Shown here: one piece after another, positions 1 to 8,800 of the stretch | How the letters are laid out: the number at the start of each line of letters is the position of its first letter | How positions within the stretch are numbered: position 1 is the first letter of the stretch | DNA from: CAYRFF01 sp964423575 | Lineage (GTDB): Bacteria; Bacteroidota; Bacteroidia; Chitinophagales; Saprospiraceae | DNA length: 64,000 nt | Direction: 5' to 3' | NCBI GenBank assembly: GCA_964423575.1 | Contig: CAYRFF010000013.1 | Location: forward strand, 4,793-68,792 | Program-made: the position numbers and the translations under genes | The notes under the pieces: generated by a model | Seen by the model: only the letters and a program-made list of their open reading frames with translations | Told to the model about the DNA's origin: nothing | Databases searched by the model: none

Positions 1-1069
1 TATAGGGATCCCCCTCCGCATCATGCTCTGCGCCAAAGTTATGTCCGATTTCATGTGAGGCTGTTACTCGCAATGCCTCAGCATGCTCAGTAAAGTCTGT
101 TAGAACATGATATCGATTAAAAGTACATAAACCACCGGACCATGCAATACCTACGACATCATCATCCAATGTTCTCGCAGACCATAAACCTCCTAAGTCA
201 TGAAAGACTTTAAAGCCTAGCGGACCTCTTGCCCAATTCGTAAATCCCAGCAGTAATTCATTGGCTTCAGTAGTAGAAGACCAGGGATCACAAGTCTCGC
301 AATCGACATAATAAGTCTCAACTATCTTATACCTTATTTCATCCGAAAAATCATCAGTATAATTTGAATTCATTGCATTCGTCACAGAAATAATCTGATT
401 TTCAACTCTATGAATTGACCCGTATTTCTCATACATCGACCAGTCGGCGGCCAGTGCATATTCCACTTCGAGGCATTCTCCTGCAGCAACTTTCCCTGCA
501 ACTTCATCACCTAACTGAGGTAGAGTTTCTCCGTGAGTCCCACAGTTTCCTTCAGGGATTTCATTCATATCCGCTATATCGTAAATGATAAATAATTCCT
601 GGGGCAGACTTTCGTCAAATGTCGCTATCGGCTCTATATAATACTTAGTTCCATAAGCTTCAATGTATCCGTGAAAGTAGGATTCATTTATAGTAATTTT
701 AACAGGAAAACCTTCTTCTGTAAATCCTTTCATACCGCTAGCGATTGGACTGTCTATTTTAGCCCCCGAGCTGGTATGTCTGACATAATTATCTGAGATT
801 ATCCTCGAGTTTTCGAGATATAAGGTTGTATTAAAGAGACCAGCATTGAAGGCAACGGTTAGTGATGGAATCTGATAATTGGATTCAATCTGTAAGTCAG
901 CAATATTATCCAGATTTAGCTCAAAGGCAGAAAACGATTTAAGATTTTGTTCAAGTTTTGCTGAATGAATTTCATTCGTGAGAGGAATGGGCTTTGTGGT
1001 AAAGTCTTGACCATTTAAACCTAGTGTGACCAGTAAGACAGCTACTATAAGTAGGGAAATCTTTTTCAT
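1..1069 (-). CDS. Secreted metzincin metalloprotease, N-terminal part (cut by window edge)
   Basis: The reading frame starts at the ATG at 1069 and is still open at base 1, so about 356 residues are visible and the C-terminus lies outside the window. It begins with a signal peptide (MKKISLLIVAVLLVTLGLNG). Near residue 339 it has the zinc-binding motif HEIGHNFGAEHD, the HExxHxxGxxHD signature of metzincin peptidases of the reprolysin type. The segment before the motif is clearly paralogous to the two complete genes at 1298 and 5826, for example in the ETYxVDCxxCDPW and EYALAADxxMYxxYGS stretches. By analogy the missing part should hold PKD domains and a T9SS sorting domain, but that is inference. 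Substrate unknown. Confidence 0.85.
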   Translation of the reverse strand, partial: MKKISLLIVAVLLVTLGLNGQDFTTKPIPLTNEIHSAKLEQNLKSFSAFELNLDNIADLQIESNYQIPSLTVAFNAGLFNTTLYLENSRIISDNYVRHTSSGAKIDSPIASGMKGFTEEGFPVKITINESYFHGYIEAYGTKYYIEPIATFDESLPQELFIIYDIADMNEIPEGNCGTHGETLPQLGDEVAGKVAAGECLEVEYALAADWSMYEKYGSIHRVENQIISVTNAMNSNYTDDFSDEIRYKIVETYYVDCETCDPWSSTTEANELLLGFTNWARGPLGFKVFHDLGGLWSARTLDDDVVGIAWSGGLCTFNRYHVLTDFTEHAEALRVTASHEIGHNFGAEHDAEGDPY

Positions 1070-1235
1070 AATTATTTCAATCTGTGCTGCAAAATAGATT
1101 CATTGGAGCCGAAGCTGTACAGCCAAGATAGGAAATATTTTTTATTATATAATAATTTTAACAATATGTCCCCAATTTTAGGCTGGAAACAGGTTAAAGT
1201 CTTGCACTTTTATACTTTAGTCAAATAAGTATATA

Positions 1236-1267
1236 CAAAAAGAGCCCGTCGTAAAACGACAGGCTCC
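1236..1267 (-). terminator. Intrinsic terminator after the 12-PKD metalloprotease gene
   Basis: GAGCC-C-GTCGT (1242-1252) and ACGAC-A-GGCTC (1256-1266) form two 5-bp helices with one C/A mismatch and an AAA loop. On the minus strand the hairpin is followed by a run of T (complement of the A run 1237-1241). It lies about 30 bases past the stop of the gene that ends at 1298. Confidence 0.7.
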
Positions 1268-1297
1268 TACTTTTATCCATTAGACTCTTACTATCTT

Positions 1298-4200
1298 TTA
1301 TTGTTTTATCAGTTTTCTGTATATCGTCCCTTCTTGGTTTTTCACCTGCAAAACATAGACTCCCGGATGAATTCCCTCTATTGCTATATGCAGCTTATCA
1401 GCTGAAAGAGTATCCACTTTTTTCTGAACGATAACTTTCCCACTCAAATCTATAAGACTAATCTCTGTCTCTGTACTGATTTCATCCGTAAATTCGATTG
1501 CCAGGTAATCATTAAAAGGATTGGGGTACACTCTAAATTGAGATCCTTGTAGTCCGTCTATAGCTGTCGTTATTCTAATAATCTTTTCAATCGAGTCTTC
1601 TCCGCAGGTATTCATTGCCCGGAGTTTTACCGTATAGCTTCCTACGTTACCATACTTATGACTTGGTTGAGAATTATTGATAATCGTTCCATCCCCCAGA
1701 TCCCATCTGTATTGTTCGGCATAAGTGGACTTCTGGATAAATTGAACTTGATTGCCATCAATTACATAGTCAAAGTCCGCACGCGGAACATCGATGACCG
1801 TAATATAATCTTCCTGAACTATCACATCCGTTCCACCGACATTTCCTATTTCAAGCGTCACTCGATATCTTCCCGGCTGATTATAACTCACAATGGGGTT
1901 CTCTTCAGTAGAACTGGCCGGCTGTCCACCTTCAAAGGTCCACAACCTGGATTCTACCACTCCTTCTGAAACATCAAAGAAGTCTACAGTGCCACCTGCA
2001 CAGATTTTATTAGTAGAAGCTGCCATCTGAGCATCCAGCGGAGAGCCCAAAAGGATTAGTACTGTCTTTTCCACTTCCCCACATTGACTATATACAGTTA
2101 AAGTAACATTGTGGCTATTCAAGCCGTCCGTATACGTGTGCACAGGATTTTCTTCCGTAGAGGTATTTCCATCATCAAAGTCCCAGAGATAGGAATCGGC
2201 ATTCTGGGAAAGGTTAACAAATGTAACCGTTTCATCTTCTACCGTATACTCAAAGTCTGCAGACGGTCTTGCAAGCACTTCGATATAATCTTCCCTAATG
2301 AGTGTATCTGACGAGATGCCGTTATACGCAACCAATCTAATACTGTAAATACCGGGACTAGTGTAAGTTACAGTAGGCTCTCGCTCTGTGGAAGTAGCAG
2401 GCGTTCCTCCGTTAAAGGTCCACTCATACTCCAGTTCGTTTCCACTGGATTGATTAATCATTTTCACGCTAAATGGAGCGCAACCTATCGTTTCACCGAC
2501 AGAAAATTGAGCATTGGCAAAACCACCCGCACCCACGACAATAGTCTTTGTGCTGCTTCCACAATCATTGGTAGCCGTCAGTACCACAGTATAATCTCCA
2601 TCTGAACTATAAGTATGAGTAGGGCTTGCTTCTGTACTTTCATTTCCATCACCAAAGTCCCAGTGATAGGAGTCTGCATTCTGAGAATTATTTGTAAAAG
2701 TTACGGTTAAGCCATTTGTACTTGAGGTGAAATCTGCAGTAGGTTTATCATTTACGCTTATGTAGTTTTCCATTATCAAGGTATCTCTACCTAGCCCATT
2801 TTCCACTATAAGTGTGACATCATAAGTTCCTGCAGAATTGTAAGTTACTTCAGGGCTTTCATCTGTGCTACTTCCGGGGCTTCCACCTTGGAACGTCCAC
2901 CAATATCCGGTTACTTCTCCGTCATAAAGATTGGTAAAACTCACTGTCAAGGGAACACAACCGCTTGTTGTACTTCCTGAAAATTGAGCATTGGGAAAAT
3001 CTCCTGCAGCAATTCTGATTGACTTTTGCGCTTCACCGCATTCATTACTGACGGTCAGAGTAACTACATACTCGCCTGATTCATCATAAGTATGCGTCGG
3101 GCTTTCCTCCGTACTCGTATTTCCATCACCAAAGTTCCAGTGATAGGAATCTGCGCCTAAGGATTCATTTGTGAAAACTATGGTCAAACCGTTTCTTACA
3201 GAACTGAAGTCAGCAGTAGGTTCATCTATCACAGTTATGTAGTTTTCCTTTACCAGACTATCTCTGCCAAGGTTGTTTTCTACGACGAGCGTCACCGTAA
3301 AACTACCGACATTTTCATAAGTCACGACAGGATTAGCATCAGTACTGCTCGCGGGATTCCCACCTTCAAATGTCCACCAATAATTATTGACTTCTCCGTC
3401 ATAAAGGCTCTGGAATTCCACTTCAAATGGAACGCATCCCACCTTTTTATCTGCTGTAAATTGTGCATTGGGATAATCACCGATACCAATATTTAATATC
3501 TTTTCAACTTCCCCGCATTCATTGAATGCAGTCAAGATAACGGTATAATCTCCCGACGCACCATAGGTATGGGTCGGATCTATATCCATGCTCTCATTTC
3601 CATCACCAAAGTCCCAGTGATAGGAATCGGCGTTTTGAGAATTATTTGTGAAAACTACGGTCAGACCGTCTGTAACTGCTATAAAATCTGCAGTGGGCTT
3701 CTCCTTTACAATAATATAACTATTCTTAACCTCAATATCCTCGCCTGACGAATTACTTGCAACAAGATAAACGTTGTATGTCCCCGCATTAAAATACGTA
3801 ACTACGGGATTGATATCTGTACTGGTCGATGGCGTTCCTCCATCAAAGGTCCATTCATAAGAAGTCGCTTCTGTAGAGTTATTTTCAAATGTAACTGTAA
3901 GTGGCGCGCACCCTTCCTGCACATCTGCTGAAAAATCAGCATGTGGAATGCCCGCTACTGTAACATCAACCTGATAAATAGATTGCCCGCAATCATTACT
4001 TGCTATCAGAGTAACGGTATATGTCCCTCCTTGCGTATACACATGAATTGGGTTTACATCCGTGCTCATGACGCCATCCCCAAAATCCCATTGGAAGCTT
4101 GTGGCATTCTGTGAACCGTTAAAGAACTCCACAAGAAGCCCAATTTCATTAAATGTAAAATAAGCTTCAGGCAATCCCATTACCTGAATATATCCTGTCT

Positions 4201-5608
4201 TGGTAATTTCATCTGAACCGTAATTATTATATACTGTCAGACTCACATCATAGACTCCTTCCTGGGCATAATAAACTATCGGATTCTTATCCGTTGACGT
4301 AGTCGGAGTACCACCTTCAAAATACCATTCATAAGAATCCGCATCTATGGAAGTATCATAAAACTGCACTGATTCACCGGCACATATAAATTGCCCATCA
4401 GAGCTAAACCCTGCTATCGGTGGATTATTTCCTATGCTGCACGTGCGTAAGCAGTTTCCTCCCTTTTTAACAGGAATTTTATTATTTATAAGATTCTGTG
4501 ACTCAATCGACCAATCTCTTGTATCACTGACCATAGGCGCCATGATATAGGGGGAGCCGGAAGGGTCATGATCATACCCCCAGTTATGTCCTATTTCATG
4601 CGCTGCGAGAACTCGTAGGTACTCAGAATACCAGGTAAAATCCGATAGTAAGTTATATTTATGCCAGTTATTACATATCACGTCTATCCACGCCAGACCG
4701 ACAGTTGAGCCATCCAGTGTTCTTCCTGTCCATATTGTCCCGAGGCCATATTGAGAAGAAAATCCTCCGGCAAAGCCCCAATCCGTAAAACTATCCAACA
4801 AGTCGCTTGGGTTAGTTGAACTCGTCCATGGATCGCATCCACTGCAATCGACGATATAGGTTTCAACTATTACATATTTTATCTCATCATTAAACTCATC
4901 ATCATAGCTCGAGTTCAAGTCATTGGTCACAGAAATAATAAAATTCTCAACGTCTGCTGTCGAGCCGTATTCCTGATACATTTTATAATCTGTAGCTACT
5001 GCGTAGGACAGCTCCAGGCACTCTCCCATCAACATCATCTCTTCCACTTCATCAGGCTGTACCTGTACCTCGGTAGTACCACAAATTGCTTCTTCTATTT
5101 CTCCGGAATCTTGAGTGTCGTATAGAACGAACAAATTATCCGGCAGACTTGCGTCAAATATCCGAGCAGGCTTTATGTAGTATTCAGCCTCCGGCGTCAC
5201 AATAAAACCGTGAAGGTAATTGGTATTCAAGGTGATTGTCGCAGGATACCCCTCAGTAGTATAACCGCGCATTGCGCTGGCTATCGGCGTGTCTATTCCA
5301 TTTCCGGATGCTGTCTGTCTCACATAGTTATGAGGAATAATGCCTGAATTATACAGCTGTAAAACAGTATTTATCTTACCGGCATTAATCGCTATATCAA
5401 TTGCGGGAATCTGATAATTATGCTCGGTGCGATATGCATCTATATCCGACAAATCCAGAGTGAATAGAGAATATTCTTTAAAACTCGCTGAGAGTATTCC
5501 CTCATTCACATTTTCATTACTATTCCAGAGACTAGTAATAAGGGATTGAGCAGATGACAAGGATGCAAATACAAAGAGAGAGCATAATAGCAAGGCAAAC
5601 TTCTTCAT
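1298..5608 (-). CDS. T9SS-secreted metzincin metalloprotease with 12 PKD domains
   Basis: A 1436-residue secreted protease. It has a signal peptide (residues 1-21), an N-terminal region of about 300 residues, and the zinc motif HEIGHNWGYDHD at residues 337-348, followed by an IMAP sequence that fits the metzincin Met-turn. From about residue 395 there are twelve PKD domains alternating between two subtypes: A with a Cys-Ala/Val-Pro entry and WTFEGG-type core, and B with a WDFGDG-type core, giving six A-B pairs. The last 80 or so residues (VYPNPFNDYL..., ending YRKLIKQ) are a type A T9SS sorting domain. It probably crosses the outer membrane by the T9SS and is attached to or released from the cell. 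It is the middle of three tandem paralogues. Substrate unknown. Confidence 0.9.
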   Translation of the reverse strand: MKKFALLLCSLFVFASLSSAQSLITSLWNSNENVNEGILSASFKEYSLFTLDLSDIDAYRTEHNYQIPAIDIAINAGKINTVLQLYNSGIIPHNYVRQTASGNGIDTPIASAMRGYTTEGYPATITLNTNYLHGFIVTPEAEYYIKPARIFDASLPDNLFVLYDTQDSGEIEEAICGTTEVQVQPDEVEEMMLMGECLELSYAVATDYKMYQEYGSTADVENFIISVTNDLNSSYDDEFNDEIKYVIVETYIVDCSGCDPWTSSTNPSDLLDSFTDWGFAGGFSSQYGLGTIWTGRTLDGSTVGLAWIDVICNNWHKYNLLSDFTWYSEYLRVLAAHEIGHNWGYDHDPSGSPYIMAPMVSDTRDWSIESQNLINNKIPVKKGGNCLRTCSIGNNPPIAGFSSDGQFICAGESVQFYDTSIDADSYEWYFEGGTPTTSTDKNPIVYYAQEGVYDVSLTVYNNYGSDEITKTGYIQVMGLPEAYFTFNEIGLLVEFFNGSQNATSFQWDFGDGVMSTDVNPIHVYTQGGTYTVTLIASNDCGQSIYQVDVTVAGIPHADFSADVQEGCAPLTVTFENNSTEATSYEWTFDGGTPSTSTDINPVVTYFNAGTYNVYLVASNSSGEDIEVKNSYIIVKEKPTADFIAVTDGLTVVFTNNSQNADSYHWDFGDGNESMDIDPTHTYGASGDYTVILTAFNECGEVEKILNIGIGDYPNAQFTADKKVGCVPFEVEFQSLYDGEVNNYWWTFEGGNPASSTDANPVVTYENVGSFTVTLVVENNLGRDSLVKENYITVIDEPTADFSSVRNGLTIVFTNESLGADSYHWNFGDGNTSTEESPTHTYDESGEYVVTLTVSNECGEAQKSIRIAAGDFPNAQFSGSTTSGCVPLTVSFTNLYDGEVTGYWWTFQGGSPGSSTDESPEVTYNSAGTYDVTLIVENGLGRDTLIMENYISVNDKPTADFTSSTNGLTVTFTNNSQNADSYHWDFGDGNESTEASPTHTYSSDGDYTVVLTATNDCGSSTKTIVVGAGGFANAQFSVGETIGCAPFSVKMINQSSGNELEYEWTFNGGTPATSTEREPTVTYTSPGIYSIRLVAYNGISSDTLIREDYIEVLARPSADFEYTVEDETVTFVNLSQNADSYLWDFDDGNTSTEENPVHTYTDGLNSHNVTLTVYSQCGEVEKTVLILLGSPLDAQMAASTNKICAGGTVDFFDVSEGVVESRLWTFEGGQPASSTEENPIVSYNQPGRYRVTLEIGNVGGTDVIVQEDYITVIDVPRADFDYVIDGNQVQFIQKSTYAEQYRWDLGDGTIINNSQPSHKYGNVGSYTVKLRAMNTCGEDSIEKIIRITTAIDGLQGSQFRVYPNPFNDYLAIEFTDEISTETEISLIDLSGKVIVQKKVDTLSADKLHIAIEGIHPGVYVLQVKNQEGTIYRKLIKQ

Positions 5609-5638
5609 AAGGACAAGACTATATTAATTGATTACTAG

Positions 5639-5661
5639 AGTATTCAGGGAATACTTTTTTT
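5639..5661 (+). terminator. Terminator-like hairpin with T-run just upstream of a minus-strand gene
   Basis: AGTATTC (5639-5645) and GAATACT (5649-5655) form a perfect 7-bp stem with a 3-base loop, followed on the plus strand by a run of seven T (5655-5661). The next gene on either side is on the minus strand, so this would act on antisense transcripts or be a 5' leader structure of the gene starting at 5608. Confidence 0.4.
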
Positions 5662-5774
5662 ACGATTCATAAATTTATGAAAATTTACGACATCAAACCT
5701 AAGGTAAAATACAATTACTTTACTTTTTACAGCTTTTGCGAAGCGGGAATGCGAGAATTGGATATATTGATATA

Positions 5775-5818
5775 GGAAAGGTATGATTTAGCTTATGACA
5801 ATTAAATCATACCTTTCC
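5775..5818 (-). terminator. Perfect 16-bp inverted repeat after the 16-PKD metalloprotease gene
   Basis: GGAAAGGTATGATTTA (5775-5790) and its exact reverse complement (5803-5818) enclose a 12-base loop. The repeat lies 8 bases beyond the stop of the gene ending at 5826. The flank is AT-rich but has no clean T-run, so it may be a terminator or an mRNA 3'-end stabiliser. Confidence 0.55.
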
Positions 5819-5825
5819 ATCATTT

Positions 5826-8800
5826 CTATTGCTTGATAAGCTTTCTGAAATCGACTTTTCCGTCGTTATTTAATTTCAGAATATACATGCCGGGCACAAT
5901 ACCTGACAAACTTATTCTTTTAATCATTGCTGATTCTACATAAAATTCTTCCTGCAGAACAACTCTTCCGCTCATGTCGGTAACTGCAAGTGCAACCTTG
6001 CCACTTAATGCGTCTGCAAACTGAACATTAATCTGGTCATTAAACGGATTAGGATATACTTTAAAGTCGATTCCTCCCGGATTAACAACAGCAGTGATTA
6101 TCTCAATCTGCTTACTTATAGTATCGGCCCCACAGATATTGCTCGCAATAAGCTGTACAGTATAATTACCGCTTGCCTCATATCTTATTCCCGGCTCTGA
6201 TCCATTTTCCAGTGTCCCGTTTCCAAAGTTCCAGCGATATTCATCTGCAAATATGGAATTCTGAATAAATTTCACACTATCTCCGATTATTTCATAATCA
6301 AAGTCGGCAACCGGAACATCAATGACCGTAATGAAATCCTTTTCAAAAATTGTATCAGATCCATTTACGTTTTCCACTATAAGTGTTACGCTATACCTTC
6401 CTGTCTGATTATATTGAACAGTCGGATTCTGCTGACCGGAAGTCTCTGGGTCCCCGCCTTCAAATATCCATTTTCTCGTTCCGATTACACCTTCAGATAT
6501 ATCATAGAATGTCAGACTTGTTCCCACGCATATCTTACGTGATTCTGCATCTATCTTAGCTACAGGAGGCAATGTATTATCAATCAGAATGGTTTTACTT
6601 ACCGTATCACATTGATTGAAGACAGTAAGAGTAATTTCATGTCCGTTAACGCCGCCCTCATAGACGTGAACGGGGTTTTTCTCCACACTTTCATTACCAT
6701 CACCAAAATCCCAGTGATAAGAATCACCATGTCTGGAAAGGTTATTAAAGGACACTGTATCATTACTTACTTCAAAGTTAAAATCCGCGATAGGCAATGG
6801 AAGTACTTCAATGAGACTTTCCCTGACTATCGTATCAGAAGATACCGCGTTATATGCTATTAACTGTACGCTGTATGTTCCCGCCTCTGTATAAATCACT
6901 TCGGGGTTTTCTTCGGTAGAACTTGCTGGACTTCCACCATCAAAGGACCACAAGTAGCTTAAATCATCACCGCTGGACTCATTATTCATTTGCACAATTA
7001 AAGGAGCACATCCCACAACTTGCCCTGCAGTAAAGCCGGCAGTAGCCGGACGCATAAAATGCAATTGTCTTTCAATCGTATCACTGCCACAGGCATTATA
7101 TGCGATAAGGCTTACAAGGTAATCACCATAATCTGCATAAGTATGAACAGGATTCTCCTCCGTGGAGGTATTTCCATCGCCAAAGCTCCACAAGAGGCTT
7201 GAATAATTACCTTCCACTTCCTCAGTAAAGCTCGTTGTCAGACCTGATGTAACATAAGAGAAATCACTTATAGCCACATCTCCTACAGAAATAAAGTTCT
7301 CTTTAATTACCGTATCTCTTCCCAGTCCATTCTCGACAATAAGCATTACCTCATAAGAACCGACAGCATTGTACGTTACAGTTGGTTCAGCTTGAGTACT
7401 TGTGGCTGGCACTCCACCTTCAAATGTCCACAAATAGCTGCTTACATCACCATCATACAGATTGGTAAACGTAACTGTAAACGGTACACAACCATTAGTT
7501 CCTGAAGCAGTAAACTGAGCATTAGGGAAGTCTCCTACTCCGAGTTTTCTCGTTTTTTCCGTACTTCCACATTCATTGGTAGCAGTTAAAGTAACAGTAT
7601 ATTCGCCTGACTCCGCATAAGTATGCGTAGGGTTTTCCTGCGTAGAAGTATTTCCATCACCAAAGTTCCAGTGATAAGAATCTGCGCCCTGGGAGTTATT
7701 TGCGAAAGCTACTGTCAGACCATCCGTAGTCGCCGTAAAATCAGCTATAGGCCTATCTTTAACAGTGATATAATCCTTTCTGACCTTGGTATCTTCACCG
7801 GATGAATTAGTCACTTTAAGACTTACGTCAAATGTGCCTGCTGAATTATATGTAATTGTCGGACTTGCTTCGGTGCTTGTCGCCGGGGTTCCTCCTTCAA
7901 ATGTCCAGAGATAAGTCTCTCCTTCAGTCGAATTGTTTTGGAACTTGACCGTCATCGGCAGACATCCCTCAAGTTTATCCGCAGAAAAATCTGCAACGGG
8001 TATTCCTACAACCTGAATTTCACGCTGATAAACAGCATCTCCACAAGCATTGCTTGCCGTTAAAGTTACTGTATAACTTCCACCTTGTGTGTAAGTATGT
8101 ACCGGATTTTTAACAGTACTGGCATTCCCATCCCCAAAGTTCCAGTGATAGGTATCCGCATCCTGAGAAGTATTATTAAATGTCACTGTCAACCCACTGA
8201 TTGTCTGAGTAAACGATGCTGTAGGCTTATCTTTAACAGTGATATAATCCTCGCGTACAATTATGTCCTCCCCTACATTATTGGTCACTTTAAGACTTAC
8301 GTCAAATGTCCCAACTGAGTTATAGGTAACCGTAGGATTTTCCAATGTACTTGTTGCCGGAGTTCCTCCCTGGAATGTCCATAGATAACTATCTCCTCCA
8401 CTAGAGAGATTGCTGAACTGGACAGTCATAGGTACACAGCCATCAGATATATTAGCAGAAAAATCAGCTGTCGGCGCCCCTAACACATTAACCTGATATT
8501 CATACACATTCTCACCACAGTCGCTGATAGCTGTCAATCTTATTGTATAACTACCCTCAGTTATATATGTATGAATCGGGTTTATCTCTGTACTTTCTGT
8601 ACCATCTCCAAAATCCCAATGATAGCTTGTAGCATTCTGAGATGTATTTTCAAATATTGCAAAAAGACCTACCAGCTCCACATTAAAGGAGGCAACAGGA
8701 TTAGGCAATATTGTGATATATCCTACTTCAGTCTTGGTATCTGAACCTGCCGGATTTTCTACTTTCAGGCTTACTGTAAATGTTCCCGGCTGATTATAGG

